Assembly (NCBI RefSeq): GCF_002208095.1
Contig: NZ_CP017990.1
Location: 2,976,001-3,040,000 of the forward strand
DNA from: Enterobacter cloacae complex sp. ECNIH7
GTDB lineage: Bacteria; Pseudomonadota; Gammaproteobacteria; Enterobacterales; Enterobacteriaceae
Direction: 5' to 3'
DNA: 64,000 bases
A program made the position numbers and the translations under genes. The notes under the pieces are model-generated. The model was not told the origin of the DNA. It saw nothing but the letters and a program-made list of their open reading frames with translations, and ran no database searches. Shown here piece by piece: positions 33,184 to 45,180 of the stretch; positions within the stretch are counted from its first letter, which is position 1, and each line of letters starts with the position of its first letter.

Positions 33184-34767
33184 TTAACCTCTGTTGTATG
33201 TCGAATTCAGTACCGCGCGTTCTTTCAGAGAGGGTGCCGCTGGCTTGTTGCGATTCAGATAACCGATGTTGTTATTGCCCCACAGTGACTCATAAGGCAT
33301 ACCGGCCAGCATCTCGACGGTGGCGCGGGCGTGTGGCGTCGCTGACTCAGGCATCGCATGACCACACTCACGCATTTTCGCGGTCTCCTCGCGCAGCGTG
33401 CTGTGGGTCTGCAAATTGAGCCTGAAGCGCAGGGAAACGAGGAAGCCGCAGAACAGCACCAGGATGGTGCCCACGCTCAGGATCGTCAAAATGGTGTGGC
33501 TCACTTCCGCAGGCTGTACTTTCTGACCGCTGACAAAGCCGGACATCTGCATCACAATGCCCACCAGCATCACCGCACCGGCCTGTGACGCCTTACGGGT
33601 CAGGGTCATGATGCCCGCGAAGATCCCTTCGCGGCGCTGGCCGGTGATCGCTTCATCCACGTCAGCAATGTAGGTGTAGGTATTCCATGGCACATAGTTG
33701 ATCCCGCCGCGCCCCAGCCCAGCCACCGCAGAGATCAGCAACAGCAGAGCGTAGACGTCGCTCATGCCCGCGTAATAAAGCATGGCGTAAGAGAGAGACG
33801 CCAGGCCAAACAGCACCACCACCATGCGGTAGGACGGCGCAGGCCCGAAGCGGATACACAGCGGGATCATGGCGATAACTGCAAGGAACTGGAAGATGGC
33901 CATCGTGCCCAGCAGACTGGACGCCACTGACGCTTCCTGCATCAGCACGAACACTACGTAGTAGGTGAATACCGCATTAAACACGTCCTGCGCGATATAG
34001 CCGCCAAGGTACATGCCCAGATGCTGACGGAAAATCTTGATGCGCAGCGTGGAGCTGAGCTCAACGATCAGGCGGTTGAGGCTCTGCCACAGCGTCAGCT
34101 TCTTCTTCTCTTCTTCAGCACGCAGCGCCGCTTCAGACCACTCTTCGCGCGGACGTTCCCAGGTGAAGAACCAGACGAAGGTCAGCATCAGCGCGCAGAG
34201 CACAGAGAAAACCAGGCTTGCGTAGAAGAAGGAAACCGCGTTTTCTTTCCCGAACCAGGTCAACAGGATCCCCGGCAGGAAGGAAGCCAGAATGGCGGAC
34301 ATCTGGGCCATAGCGATACGCGCCCCGGAGAACTTGGTTTTCTGTTTAAAGTCATCGGTCATTTCCGGCACCAGCGTTTCGTACGGCACCAGAATCATGG
34401 TGTAAACAATATCAAACAGCAGATAGGTCAGCAGGTAGTACCCGAAGCTCATGTCCCCAACCCACATCAGCGAGTAGCTGAACACGCACGGGATCCCCAG
34501 CAGAATAAAGAACTTACGGCGGCCAAAGCGCTTACCGAGCCAGGTCGTACCAAAGTTATCGGTTAAAAAGCCCATCAACGGGCTAACGAGGGCATCCAGC
34601 ACCCTTGCCGCGGCAAAGATGAACGTTGCTTCGATCGGTGAAAGCCCGCAGAAGGTGGTATAAAAATATAAAAGCCAGGCCGCCGTCAGGGCGGTGGTAC
34701 CCGCCCCGAGAAAATCACCTGACCCGTAAGCAAGATAATTCGCGAGTCCAATTTTACGTGTTTTCAT
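33184..34767 (-). CDS. GPH-family sugar/uronide:cation symporter (RhiT/TogT-like)
   Basis: A 527-residue transporter with about 12 membrane segments, beginning MKTRKIGLANYLAYGSGDFLGAG, the glycoside-pentoside-hexuronide N-terminal pattern. The loop GFLTDNFGTTWLGKRFGRRK resembles the MelB-type cytoplasmic loop. A C-terminal tail of about 60 residues follows the last membrane segment. The ATG at 34767 follows TTAGGG; the TTG three codons upstream is a weaker choice. With the GH105 gene it probably imports unsaturated rhamnogalacturonan disaccharides. Confidence 0.85.
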   Translation of the reverse strand: MKTRKIGLANYLAYGSGDFLGAGTTALTAAWLLYFYTTFCGLSPIEATFIFAAARVLDALVSPLMGFLTDNFGTTWLGKRFGRRKFFILLGIPCVFSYSLMWVGDMSFGYYLLTYLLFDIVYTMILVPYETLVPEMTDDFKQKTKFSGARIAMAQMSAILASFLPGILLTWFGKENAVSFFYASLVFSVLCALMLTFVWFFTWERPREEWSEAALRAEEEKKKLTLWQSLNRLIVELSSTLRIKIFRQHLGMYLGGYIAQDVFNAVFTYYVVFVLMQEASVASSLLGTMAIFQFLAVIAMIPLCIRFGPAPSYRMVVVLFGLASLSYAMLYYAGMSDVYALLLLISAVAGLGRGGINYVPWNTYTYIADVDEAITGQRREGIFAGIMTLTRKASQAGAVMLVGIVMQMSGFVSGQKVQPAEVSHTILTILSVGTILVLFCGFLVSLRFRLNLQTHSTLREETAKMRECGHAMPESATPHARATVEMLAGMPYESLWGNNNIGYLNRNKPAAPSLKERAVLNSTYNRG

Positions 34768-34935
34768 TGCCGTCAACCCTAATCAGTTTCAGGAGACTCC
34801 CTGCAAGCACGCTTCGTCCGGGAGCTTTTATACGGCTACAGTAAATGCATCGACCTGTTGATACCTTTCTGTTTCTGCCACTCCTGAGAGGGTGCATGGC
34901 AAAAATACAAAGAGTAGGGTCACGCGCGTCACTGA

Positions 34936-34958
34936 TTTATAAAACAGTGTTTCTATTT
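34936..34958. promoter_or_regulatory. Candidate KdgR-type operator upstream of the transporter
   Basis: The palindrome AAAACAGTGTTTC (34941-34953) within TTTAT ... TATTT resembles KdgR sites of pectin-degrading enterobacteria (GAAAC-N3-GTTTC with AT flanks). It lies about 170 bases upstream of the transporter start. No regulator gene is present locally. The rest of the 262-base gap to flhE holds a GC hairpin at 34985-35015 and nothing else clear. Confidence 0.45.
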
Positions 34959-35029
34959 GATCAAAAGGAGAGGTCAGTTTTGAGAGCCAGCCATCAGAAT
35001 GGCCTGATGGCTGGTGAAAAGGCAGGGTG

Positions 35030-35422
35030 TTAGCGATAGTTCACGATGACGGAATTACTCTGTACCTTCAGCGCCGGGATTAAGCGCCCCCCGCCCGGCA
35101 CTTCCCAGATGAAACGCAAAGGTTCAATGGCCGGTACGCCGTTGAACGCCTGCGTCGTGCCATTTTCGCCGTCGATTTCCGTGCAGCGAGTCTGAGAACA
35201 AAGGCGCACCCGCAGCCCTGAGGGCGTTGGGCCAATCAGCCGGTAATTCCAGACCACAAGGCCCATCAGACCGGAAACCTCTTCAGCAGGCGCCAGCGGG
35301 TTAGATGACATGGCAACACCCCGGTTGCTGAGGGTCACCCCCATGCTGCTTGCCTGCCAGGTGCCCTCCCCGGCAGCGTGCGCCGCCAGCGGGAAGAGCA
35401 AAATCCAGAGCCATTTACGCAT
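35030..35422 (-). CDS. flhE: FlhE, flagellar periplasmic protein
   Basis: A 130-residue secreted protein with signal peptide MRKWLWILLFPLAAHAA. FlhE is the last gene of flhBAE; loss in Salmonella and E. coli causes proton leak through the flagellar export gate and affects swarming. Its first base overlaps the flhA stop, so translation is coupled. Confidence 0.93.
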   Translation of the reverse strand: MRKWLWILLFPLAAHAAGEGTWQASSMGVTLSNRGVAMSSNPLAPAEEVSGLMGLVVWNYRLIGPTPSGLRVRLCSQTRCTEIDGENGTTQAFNGVPAIEPLRFIWEVPGGGRLIPALKVQSNSVIVNYR

Positions 35423-37500
35423 TATTTTCCTCCAATCGTCGCGGTCATGCGGATATGACGGTTATCCGACAGCTCCATATTCGACAGCACGACCAGCTGA
35501 TTCAGGCTACGACGCAGGAAACGCGACAGCAGCGGACGCAGCGCATGATTAACCAGCAGCACCGGCGGTGCGCCCAGCATCTCCTGGCGCGCCAGCGCCT
35601 CCTGCGTTTGCGCCAGCAGACGGTCCGCCAGCCCCGGCTCCAGGCCGCCCCCGCCCTGCAGGGCCTGCAGCAGCAGACGTTCAAGCGGCGTATCGAGGCC
35701 GATCACCTGCACTTCTCCGGTTCCCGGGAACCACTGCTGGGTGATCGCACGACCCAGCGCCACGCGTACCACCGCCGTCAGCTCGTGCGGATCGTTTTGT
35801 ATCGGCGCATGCTCGGCAAGGGTTTCCAGAATAGTGCGCATATCGCGGATCGGCACTTTCTCTTCAAGCAGGTTTTGCAGCACCTTGTGCAGCGTGGTTA
35901 AGGTCACCACGCCCGGGACCAGATCTTCCGTCAGCTTCGGCATCTCCTGCGTGACGCGGTCCAGCAGCTGCTGCGCCTCCTGACGGCCAAACAGCTCTGC
36001 CGAGAATTGCCCAATCAGGTGATTAAGATGGGTCGCCACCACGGTACTGGCTTCAACAACCGTATACCCCTGGATTTGCGCCTGCTCTTTCAGGGCACTT
36101 TCAATCCAGATAGCGGCCAGGCCAAAGGCCGGGTCGATAGTTTGCTCGCCCGGAAGCGTGCCTGCGGCGGTGCCCGGGTTAATCGCCAGCCAGCGGCCCG
36201 GATAGGCATCACCGCTGCCAATTTCGACACCTTTCATCAGAATGCGATAGCGCGCGGGCGGCAGGTCCATATTGTCGCGGATGTGAACAACCGGCGGCAG
36301 GAAGCCCATATCCTGGGCGAATTTTTTACGGATACTGCGGATACGGCCAAGCAGCTCGCCATCCTGCTGGAAATCGACCATCGGAATCAGGCGATAGCCC
36401 ACTTCCATTCCCAGGGAATCTTCCAGCTGAACGTCGTTCCAGGTCGCTTCGACGGCCTGGGTATTCTCCGGCATTTTTACCTGAACAGGCTCCGCTGCCG
36501 GTTTGGTTTCACGACCGCGCATCCACCAGGCAAGCCCCAGCAGACCCGCCGTAAACAGCAGGAAAACGAGGTTTGGCATTCCCGGCACCAGACCGAGCAA
36601 ACCCAGAACGGCAGCGGCCAGCAGCATCACGCGCGGGTTGCTGAACAGCTGGCCCACCATCTGCTCGCCAACGTCCTGATCGGTACTCACGCGGGTCACA
36701 ATCACACCCGCCGCAGTAGAGATAACCAGCGCCGGGATCTGCGCAACCAGACCGTCACCAATGGTCAGCAGCGTATAGCTTTCCGCCGCGTGGCCCATGT
36801 CCATCCCGTGCTGCAATACCCCCACCAGCAGGCCGCCGACCACGTTAATCACCATGATCAGAATGCCCGCGATGGCGTCACCGCGCACAAACTTGCTCGC
36901 ACCGTCCATGGAGCCGTAGAAGTCCGCTTCCTGCGTCACTTCCGAACGGCGTTTTTTGGCTTCATCTTCGGCGATAAGACCGGCATTCAGGTCGGCATCG
37001 ATCGCCATCTGTTTGCCCGGCATCCCGTCCAGCACAAAACGCGCGCCCACTTCCGCAATACGCCCTGCACCTTTGGTGATAACCATAAAGTTGATAATAA
37101 CGAGGATAACGAACACCACGATACCGATAGCGAAATTGCCGCCCACCAGGAAGTGGCCGAACGCTTCAACCACTTTACCTGCCGCTGCCGCACCAGTGTG
37201 ACCTTCCATCAGGATGATACGCGTGGACGCGACGTTCAGCGCCAGTCGGAGCAAGGTGGTAAACAGCAGAATGGTCGGGAACGCGGCAAACTCCAGGGTA
37301 CGCTGGGTGAACATCGCCACCAGCAGCACCATAATGGACAGCGCAATATTGAAAGTGAAAAGCAGATCGAGGATGAACGCCGGGAGCGGCAGTACCATCA
37401 TCGAAAGAATTAGCAGGATCAGAATCGGCCCGGCAAGGATTTGCCATTGGGTCGATTTCAGGTTGCCGGGCAGGCGCAACATTGCCACCAGATTAGCCAT
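35422..37500 (-). CDS. flhA: Flagellar type III export gate protein FlhA
   Basis: A 692-residue export gate protein with about eight N-terminal membrane helices (to roughly residue 310) and a large cytoplasmic domain that docks chaperone-substrate complexes. The FHIPEP-family block is visible at GARFVLDGMPGKQMAIDADLNAG (split here as GARFVLDGMPGKQMAID and following residues). It overlaps flhB by eight bases and flhE by one. Confidence 0.97.
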   Translation of the reverse strand: MANLVAMLRLPGNLKSTQWQILAGPILILLILSMMVLPLPAFILDLLFTFNIALSIMVLLVAMFTQRTLEFAAFPTILLFTTLLRLALNVASTRIILMEGHTGAAAAGKVVEAFGHFLVGGNFAIGIVVFVILVIINFMVITKGAGRIAEVGARFVLDGMPGKQMAIDADLNAGLIAEDEAKKRRSEVTQEADFYGSMDGASKFVRGDAIAGILIMVINVVGGLLVGVLQHGMDMGHAAESYTLLTIGDGLVAQIPALVISTAAGVIVTRVSTDQDVGEQMVGQLFSNPRVMLLAAAVLGLLGLVPGMPNLVFLLFTAGLLGLAWWMRGRETKPAAEPVQVKMPENTQAVEATWNDVQLEDSLGMEVGYRLIPMVDFQQDGELLGRIRSIRKKFAQDMGFLPPVVHIRDNMDLPPARYRILMKGVEIGSGDAYPGRWLAINPGTAAGTLPGEQTIDPAFGLAAIWIESALKEQAQIQGYTVVEASTVVATHLNHLIGQFSAELFGRQEAQQLLDRVTQEMPKLTEDLVPGVVTLTTLHKVLQNLLEEKVPIRDMRTILETLAEHAPIQNDPHELTAVVRVALGRAITQQWFPGTGEVQVIGLDTPLERLLLQALQGGGGLEPGLADRLLAQTQEALARQEMLGAPPVLLVNHALRPLLSRFLRRSLNQLVVLSNMELSDNRHIRMTATIGGK

Positions 37501-38641
37501 CAGTGTCCTTCTCGTTCATAAAATCCAGCGCGGCAGGCACCGGAAGGTTTTCAGGTTTTACAGGCCGCTGACCGCCAGCCAGACGCCAGCGCTTCAACTG
37601 CCACACCCAGGCCAGCACTTCCGCCACGGCGGCGTAGAGTTGTCCCGGGATCTGTTGTCCGATATCCGCATGGCGGTACAGGGCACGCGCCAGCGGAGGG
37701 GCTTCCAGGATCGGCACGCGGTGTTCTGTGCCAATTTCCCTGATACGGAGTGCGATCAGCCCCGCCCCTTTCGCAACGACTTTCGGCGCACTCATTTTGT
37801 TTTCGTCATAGCGCAGCGCAACGGAATAGTGCGTTGGGTTGGTAACAATGACGTCGGCCTTCGGCACATCGTCCATCATGCGGCGACGGGCGGCGGCACG
37901 CTGCATCTGGCGGATACGCCCTTTTACGTGCGGGTCACCTTCCATCTGCTTATATTCGTCACGGATATCCTGACGCGACATGCGCAGCTTTTTGAAGTGG
38001 GTATAAAGCTGGAAGATCACGTCAAAACCCACCATCGGGATAATGCTGAGCACCACAAGCAGCGCGCAGAGCCCGACCAGATTCAGCGCGTTGCTCATCG
38101 CGGTGAGAGGCGATTCGCTGATAAGACGCATCATTTCTGGCCAGTGGTACCAGAGGTAAAAGCCTGCGGAACTGCCCATCAGCACCGATTTGAGGACGGC
38201 TTTGAGCAGCTCAGCCCCGGTCTGCGCAGAGAACATTTTCGCAATACCCGGCAGCGGGTTCAGTTTGGAAAATTTCGGTTGCAGCGATTTGGCACTGAAA
38301 ACCAGACCGCCGAGCATCACCGGAGAGACCAGCGCGACCAGCACGACCCCGGTAATCAGGGGCAACAGCGCGACCATGGCCCCCTTAATAAGCTGAATAA
38401 TCTGGCTGAGGATCAGATTCGGATCGTTGACCATGCTGTGGTCAAAACGTAAGCCGGTGGACAACATTCCCGCTAGCCTGCGGGCGAGCGACTCCCCGCC
38501 CCACCAGATAATGCACACCCCTACGATAAGGATCAGCAGGGAAGTTAATTCTCGGGATCGGGGGATCTGCCCTTCCTCACGCGCTTTTTCTAGTCGGTGG
38601 GGTGTGGGGGCTTCCGTTTTGTCGTCGTTCTCTTCTGCCAC
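37493..38641 (-). CDS. flhB: Flagellar export switch protein FlhB
   Basis: A 382-residue export protein: four membrane helices, then a cytoplasmic domain with the autocleavage motif NPTH at about residues 268-271, which switches export from rod-hook to filament substrates. The start is a GTG (GTGGCAGAAG) with only a weak ribosome site; the N-terminus DDKTEAPTPHRLEKAREEGQ is typical. It is first in flhBAE. Confidence 0.97.
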   Translation of the reverse strand: MAEENDDKTEAPTPHRLEKAREEGQIPRSRELTSLLILIVGVCIIWWGGESLARRLAGMLSTGLRFDHSMVNDPNLILSQIIQLIKGAMVALLPLITGVVLVALVSPVMLGGLVFSAKSLQPKFSKLNPLPGIAKMFSAQTGAELLKAVLKSVLMGSSAGFYLWYHWPEMMRLISESPLTAMSNALNLVGLCALLVVLSIIPMVGFDVIFQLYTHFKKLRMSRQDIRDEYKQMEGDPHVKGRIRQMQRAAARRRMMDDVPKADVIVTNPTHYSVALRYDENKMSAPKVVAKGAGLIALRIREIGTEHRVPILEAPPLARALYRHADIGQQIPGQLYAAVAEVLAWVWQLKRWRLAGGQRPVKPENLPVPAALDFMNEKDTDG

Positions 38642-38701
38642 AGTGCATGCTCAGCCCATTACGTCACGGGTATCATGCCAGCGCAGCGGAAATCCAATGG
38701 C

Positions 38702-38776
38702 GGGAAAAGCCCGATTATTCGGGCTCTTTTCGATGATTTTGTCGTAACCTGCCTCAGGGGAGCGTCCCCCTGAGGC
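38702..38776 (-). terminator. Two hairpins after cheZ
   Basis: A 10-bp GC stem (GCCTCAGGGG / CCCCTGAGGC, 38751-38776) lies 12 bases after cheZ. A second stem (AGCCCGA / TCGGGCT, about 38708-38725) is followed by TTTT on the minus strand. The second should end the chemotaxis transcript before flhB; the first may protect the 3' end. Confidence 0.8.
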
Positions 38777-38787
38777 GGAATGAACAA

Positions 38788-39432
38788 TCAGAAGCCGAGG
38801 CTGTCCAGCAGATCGTCGACCTGATCCTGGCTTGCCACAACTCCCGCCTTGCTGGCGTCGAGCTGTGGACCATTGAGCAGGCTTTCGTTCTCGCGTTTTG
38901 GACGGGCTGCCGGTTCCGGAATGTTCTCCAGCAGAACCATCAGCAGCTGACGCTCAATCTCCTGGATAACATCCATCATGCGCTTGATCACCTGACCGGT
39001 GAGGTCCTGGAAATCCTGCGCCATCATGATGTCCAGCAGCTGGGCGTTGGTGAAGCTGGTGTGGCCCGGCACATCACCCAGGTACTGACGGGTATCCGTC
39101 ACCAGCTCGCGGGCATCCGCCAGCTCGATAGGATTCTCAAACCACTCGTCCCAGCGTTTGCTCAGCGCTTTCGCCCCCTTTTCCATCGCATCCTGGTGCG
39201 GCTGTGACGCTTCAACGCTGTTCAGCGCACGTTCCGCGGCCTGAGCGGTCATCTGCACAACATAGTCCAGACGATCGCGGGCATCAGGAATGGCTTCCGC
39301 CGCTTCGGCAATCGCCTGATCCAGACCCAGCTCGCGCAGGCTGTCACGCAGCATGCGCGTCAGGCTGCCGATGCGGACGATAATATCGCTCGGCGAGTGT
39401 TCTTCAACGGGTTTCATAGCAGGTTGCAACAT
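38788..39432 (-). CDS. cheZ: Chemotaxis phosphatase CheZ
   Basis: A 214-residue protein that speeds CheY-P dephosphorylation. The catalytic glutamine is in [18 protein letters not shown] near residue 147, and the C-terminal CheY-binding peptide is [10 protein letters not shown]. The ATG at 39432 was chosen over upstream GTG and ATG codons because GAGG lies eight bases before it and the length then equals E. coli CheZ. Confidence 0.96.
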   Translation of the reverse strand: MLQPAMKPVEEHSPSDIIVRIGSLTRMLRDSLRELGLDQAIAEAAEAIPDARDRLDYVVQMTAQAAERALNSVEASQPHQDAMEKGAKALSKRWDEWFENPIELADARELVTDTRQYLGDVPGHTSFTNAQLLDIMMAQDFQDLTGQVIKRMMDVIQEIERQLLMVLLENIPEPAARPKRENESLLNGPQLDASKAGVVASQDQVDDLLDSLGF

Positions 39433-39442
39433 TTCCATCACC

Positions 39443-40895
<1,453 letters not shown>

Positions 40896-40899
<4 letters not shown>

Positions 40900-41762
40900 G
40901 CTTTTTCCTTACTCAGCGCATATACCGTTTGCCCACGCAGGCTAAACTCACGCGCGAGGTTGCTGAAGTTTTCCGAGTGCCCGGCAAACAGTAAACCGTC
41001 AGGCTTGAGCAACGGAACAAACCGACGCAGAATGTCCTGTTGCGTCGTTTTATCAAAATAGATCATAACGTTACGGCAAAAAATGGCGTCGAACGGCCCC
41101 GGCACGTTGTACTGCTTATCCAGCAGGTTAACGGGCGCGAATTCGACGCAGTTCGCCAGCTCCTGGCGTACGCGCACCAGGCCTTCATGCGGGCCCGTGC
41201 CGCGCATGAAATAACGCTGCAGCTGCTGCGGCGACAGCGTTTTCAGTTCATCCTGGCGATATACGCCGTTACGCGCCTTCTCCAGCACCTCGGTATCAAT
41301 ATCGCTGGCGTAGACTTTCCAGCGTCCGGGCGTCATGCCCAGGGTGTCGGCAAGGGTGATCGCCAGGGAGTACGGCTCTTCACCCGTCGAGGCGGCCGCA
41401 CTCCACACGCGATACTCCCCGGTGCGACGGCGGGCGTGCTCGGCCAGAACCGGGAAGTGGTGAGCTTCACGGAAAAACGCCGTCAGGTTGGTGGTTAACG
41501 AGTTAATAAAAGCCTGCCACTCGGCGCTGTTCTGGTTCGCCTCGAGCATGCTCAGATAGCGGCCAAAATCATCCAGCCCCAGCGTACGCAAGCGCCGCAC
41601 CAGACGGTTGTAGACCATGTCCCGCTTATGATCCGCAAGCACGATCCCCGCACGCTGGTAGATTAACTGACATATCCGACGAAAATGCGCGTCGGACAGC
41701 GCGAGGCGCTGTGTCATCTGCAACAATAATGACGTTTGCCCAGGGGGCATTGGTGATGTCAT
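40896..41762 (-). CDS. cheR: Chemoreceptor methyltransferase CheR
   Basis: A 288-residue SAM-dependent enzyme that methylates receptor glutamates. The N-terminal helical domain is followed by the SAM motif [16 protein letters not shown] near residue 120. Its beta-subdomain docks on the NWETF tail of Tar, present in this window. It follows tap by 19 bases. Confidence 0.97.
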
Positions 41763-41781
41763 AGCGCCTTCTTAATTACAT

Positions 41782-43383
41782 TCAGGATACAACTGGCACG
41801 GCCTGCGACCGCCCGACTTCTGTTACTGCTTCAACGTGCTCTTTCACATTAAATACCGCGACCAGTCCGGTAAGACGATCCGCCTGGCTGGCCAGCTGAT
41901 CGGTTGCCGCTGCCGCTTCCTCAACTAACGAGGCGTTCTGTTGCGTCACCTGATCCATCTGGCTGACGGCCTGGGCAACCTGCTCAATGCCGCGGCGCTG
42001 TTCGTCCGACGCCGAGGCAATCTCGCCCATGATGTCGTTCACCCGCGTCACGGAGGTGACGATCTCATGCATGGTTTTCGCCGCCGTATCCACCAGCGTT
42101 GAGCCCTGCTGAACGCGCGAGACCGACTCTTCGATCAGGACCTTAATTTCTTTCGCCGCGTTGGCGCTGCGGCTCGCCAGGTTACGCACTTCACCCGCCA
42201 CCACCGCAAACCCGCGCCCTTGCTCACCGGCGCGCGCCGCTTCCACGGCGGCATTCAGCGCCAGAATGTTGGTCTGGAACGCGATACCGTCAATCACGCT
42301 GATGATGTCGCCAATTTTCTGCGAACTGGAGGCAATCTCCTGCATGGTGCTGGCGACATGGGACGCCTGGTCCCCGCCTTTCTTTGCCGTCATCGCCGCC
42401 TGTTTTGACAGGTCAGACGCCTGACGCGCGTTATCGGCGTTCTGGCCTACCGTCGCGGTCAACTGCTCCATGCTGGCCGCCGTCTGCGCCAGCGAGGCCG
42501 CCTGCTGCTCGGTGCGGGACGAGAGATCGTTGTTCCCCGCCGCAATCTCAGAGATCCCGGTGTGCATGGCATAGCTGCCCTGCCGCACGTCGCTCACCGT
42601 TTCCCGCAGCGATCCCTGCATCGCCTTCAGGCTGGCAAAGATCGCCGAAATTTCATTCTTGCCGAACACCGCCACCGGACGCGCCAGGTCCCCTTTCGCA
42701 ATACTGTCGAAGTGGCTGCTGATAATCGCCAGCGGCTGCACGATCATTCTGCGCGACCAGAGCAGCGCCCCGCCGGTCAGCAGCCCTGCCAGAATCACCA
42801 CCACCGCAAAGATGACGCCCGACATGTGATAGCTTTGACGGCTCTGGTCACCGGCACGCTGAACAGACTGGTTAATATCCTGCTGCCACGCGTTAAAGCT
42901 GCCGTCAAACGCCGCCTGAGACGCCTGAACCGGTGCGGTCATAAAGTCCGAAAGCTGGTTGTTCTCAAGCCACGTCGCCTGGTGGTCCAGATCGCTATAC
43001 CACTGTTCAAAGTTCGTCTTCATGGCGGCCTTCAGCGCTTTCTCTTTCTCGCTGTCGGCGGCCTGCGCCGTAAAGGCTTTAAACTGTGCGTCAGCCTGCT
43101 TCAGGCTGTCGCGCGCGGTCGCCATCAGCGCTTTAATGTCATCCGGCGGATAACTCAGCGCGGTTAAGGTTCCCGCCTTGTTCAGCGCAGTGCTTGCCTG
43201 CAACAGCACGGCACGCGTTTGTGCCAGTGCGGAGCGCTGCTGATTACTCGCCTCAACTTCCTGCAAATTCTGATAGCCATCGCGAAACGCCCAAAAAGAC
43301 AACCCGTTACTGCCAACCTGCAACACACCGCAAAGGATCAGAATCAAAAACAGTGTGGTCGAGATACGAATACGATTTAACAT
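41782..43383 (-). CDS. tap: Chemoreceptor Tap (dipeptide/pyrimidine-type)
   Basis: A 533-residue methyl-accepting chemotaxis protein, exactly the length of E. coli Tap. TM1 is about residues 8-30 and TM2 about 190-212, followed by a HAMP domain and the signalling hairpin ([20 protein letters not shown]). It lacks the C-terminal NWETF peptide and ends VPVVS, as Tap does. E. coli Tap senses dipeptides with DppA. The ATG at 43383 (MLNRIRIS) was chosen; upstream codons have no homology. Confidence 0.93.
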   Translation of the reverse strand: MLNRIRISTTLFLILILCGVLQVGSNGLSFWAFRDGYQNLQEVEASNQQRSALAQTRAVLLQASTALNKAGTLTALSYPPDDIKALMATARDSLKQADAQFKAFTAQAADSEKEKALKAAMKTNFEQWYSDLDHQATWLENNQLSDFMTAPVQASQAAFDGSFNAWQQDINQSVQRAGDQSRQSYHMSGVIFAVVVILAGLLTGGALLWSRRMIVQPLAIISSHFDSIAKGDLARPVAVFGKNEISAIFASLKAMQGSLRETVSDVRQGSYAMHTGISEIAAGNNDLSSRTEQQAASLAQTAASMEQLTATVGQNADNARQASDLSKQAAMTAKKGGDQASHVASTMQEIASSSQKIGDIISVIDGIAFQTNILALNAAVEAARAGEQGRGFAVVAGEVRNLASRSANAAKEIKVLIEESVSRVQQGSTLVDTAAKTMHEIVTSVTRVNDIMGEIASASDEQRRGIEQVAQAVSQMDQVTQQNASLVEEAAAATDQLASQADRLTGLVAVFNVKEHVEAVTEVGRSQAVPVVS

Positions 43384-43427
43384 CCACGCTCCCATCAAGC
43401 GGCAAGCAGCCGCGGTTTAATTGTCAG

Positions 43428-45095
43428 TCAAAATGTTTCCCAGTTTTCATCTTGTCCGGTCGTCGCGGTGCGCGTACGGTTTGCAGCCGATTCAGCGGCT
43501 GGCGCGCGATACGTCGCCTGCGGGGTGACCGAGTTTCCAGCGAGTGAAGCGAGACGAAACGCCGAGACGGCCATCTTCAGACGGCTCGCCTGGTCTTCCA
43601 GAGCAGCGGCCGCCGCAGCGGACTCCTGCACCAGCGCGGCGTTTTGCTGTGTCACGCGATCCATTTCCGATACCGCCAGGGCAACCTGGTCGATACCACG
43701 ACTCTGCTCATCGGACGCAGAGGCGATTTCACCCATGATGTCCGTCACGCGGGTAACGGCATTCACGATGTCATTCATGGTCTCCCCGGCGCTTTCCACC
43801 AGCACGGAGCCGGTATCCACGCGGGAGACGGAATCTTCAATCAGGGACTTGATCTCTTTTGCCGCGTTGGCGCTGCGGCTGGCCAGGTTGCGTACTTCCC
43901 CGGCCACCACGGCAAACCCGCGCCCCTGTTCGCCCGCGCGCGCCGCTTCCACGGCGGCGTTCAGCGCCAGAATGTTGGTCTGGAAGGCAATGCCGTCGAT
44001 GACGCTGATGATGTCGGCGATTTTCTTCGAGCTGTCGGCGATTTCGTGCATGGTTTTCACCACGCCATCCACCACGCGTCCGCCGCGCTGCGCCGTCTCG
44101 GAGGCGCTTTCTGCCAGCTGAGACGCCTGGCGGGCGTTATCGGCGTTCTGCTTCACGGTCGCGGTGAGCTGCTCCATGCTTGCGGCCGTCTCTTCCAGGG
44201 CGGAAGCCTGCTGCTCGGTTCGGGATGAGAGATCGTTATTCCCCATCGCAATTTCGCTGGTGCCGGTATAGATAGCCTCCGACCCGTTGCGCACGTTGGC
44301 GACGGTTTCGATTAACGAACGCTGCATATGGTCAACGCTGTTTGCCAGCTCGGTGATCTCATTGCGCCCGGAGACGGTCAGCGTTTTGGTCAGGTCACCG
44401 CCAGCAATTTCACGAATATGGGCAATAACGCGGCCGAGAGGGTTCAGCAGGATATGGCGAATGCCGTACCAGACCGCAACCAGCACAATAACCAGCGCCA
44501 GCGCCATCACCGCCATCTGCCATTTCGCAAAGCGGTAGTCATTCTGGCTTTCCGTAAAGGCTGAGTGATAGAGATCGTCGCTGGCCTTCGCGTATTCCCC
44601 CAGCGCCGCGCCGAGTGCGTTTTGCATCCCCTGCGTCGGCTGCGCGAAATAGGCGTCCATATTGCCGCTCTCCAGGAACTGAATCAGCTCTGCCAGACCG
44701 GCATGATAGGCGTTGTATTTTTCGTCAATGTTCTGGCTCACCTGCTCCATTGCAGGCTGTGGGGTAATCTTTTTAAAGGCGTCGTAATGTTTAGCGGCAT
44801 CAGCGAGGGTCGCACGGGCATTTTTCAACAGATCGGTTTTCGCGCTGCTCTGCTGATTGTTCGGGTCCATCATCATGCGCGCGGACGAGCGGCTCAGGTT
44901 GATACGCGTTTGCAGCATCAGATCCCACGTCGACGTGAGCTCACTCTGCTGCAGGCGGAGATCGTTCGAGGCCGCGAAGCTGTCCTGGTTCTGTTTTAAT
45001 GACGAGAAAAAAAGCCCGCCGGAGATGAGCTGAAGAAGTGCGAAAATGACCAGCACCATCATGAGCATTGTGACAACGCGGATACGGTTCAACAT
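43428..45095 (-). CDS. tar: Aspartate chemoreceptor Tar
   Basis: A 555-residue receptor. Arg64, Arg69 and Arg73, which bind aspartate in E. coli Tar, are conserved in [16 protein letters not shown], as is the [11 protein letters not shown] segment of helix 4. TM1 is residues 7-32 and TM2 about 190-212, followed by HAMP and the signalling domain; the C-terminus is NWETF, the CheR/CheB docking peptide. The ATG at 45095 fits Tar; an upstream frame of 35 codons crosses the sigma-28 promoter. tar is detached from cheW by a 7-kb insertion. Confidence 0.95.
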   Translation of the reverse strand: MLNRIRVVTMLMMVLVIFALLQLISGGLFFSSLKQNQDSFAASNDLRLQQSELTSTWDLMLQTRINLSRSSARMMMDPNNQQSSAKTDLLKNARATLADAAKHYDAFKKITPQPAMEQVSQNIDEKYNAYHAGLAELIQFLESGNMDAYFAQPTQGMQNALGAALGEYAKASDDLYHSAFTESQNDYRFAKWQMAVMALALVIVLVAVWYGIRHILLNPLGRVIAHIREIAGGDLTKTLTVSGRNEITELANSVDHMQRSLIETVANVRNGSEAIYTGTSEIAMGNNDLSSRTEQQASALEETAASMEQLTATVKQNADNARQASQLAESASETAQRGGRVVDGVVKTMHEIADSSKKIADIISVIDGIAFQTNILALNAAVEAARAGEQGRGFAVVAGEVRNLASRSANAAKEIKSLIEDSVSRVDTGSVLVESAGETMNDIVNAVTRVTDIMGEIASASDEQSRGIDQVALAVSEMDRVTQQNAALVQESAAAAAALEDQASRLKMAVSAFRLASLAGNSVTPQATYRAPAAESAANRTRTATTGQDENWETF

Positions 45096-45126
45096 ACAAC
45101 ACCTTCTCATAGATTTATTAACGGTG

Positions 45127-45153
45127 TTATCGGCACAGCCCACAGGAACTTTA
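45127..45153 (-). promoter_or_regulatory. Sigma-28 (FliA) promoter of tar
   Basis: On the minus strand TAAAGTTC, 11 bases, GCCGATAA is a near-perfect match to the FliA consensus (TAAAGTTT-N11-GCCGATAA). It lies 32 bases before the tar ATG and 27 bases after the pilus operon stop. It would drive tar-tap-cheRBYZ as a late flagellar unit. Confidence 0.92.
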
Positions 45154-45180
45154 CATTTGCGAAAGGGAAAAGCGCGGGGG

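Noticed and set aside
36007..37413. A 468-codon plus-strand open frame opposite flhA
   Set aside because: Complement of flhA; His- and Arg-rich low-quality translation with no recognisable domain and no ribosome site.
41782..45095. Recent tandem duplication of tap and tar
   Set aside because: The signalling domains are nearly identical, but the periplasmic domains and C-termini differ as in E. coli Tap and Tar. The pair is ancestral and its similarity is normal for receptors.
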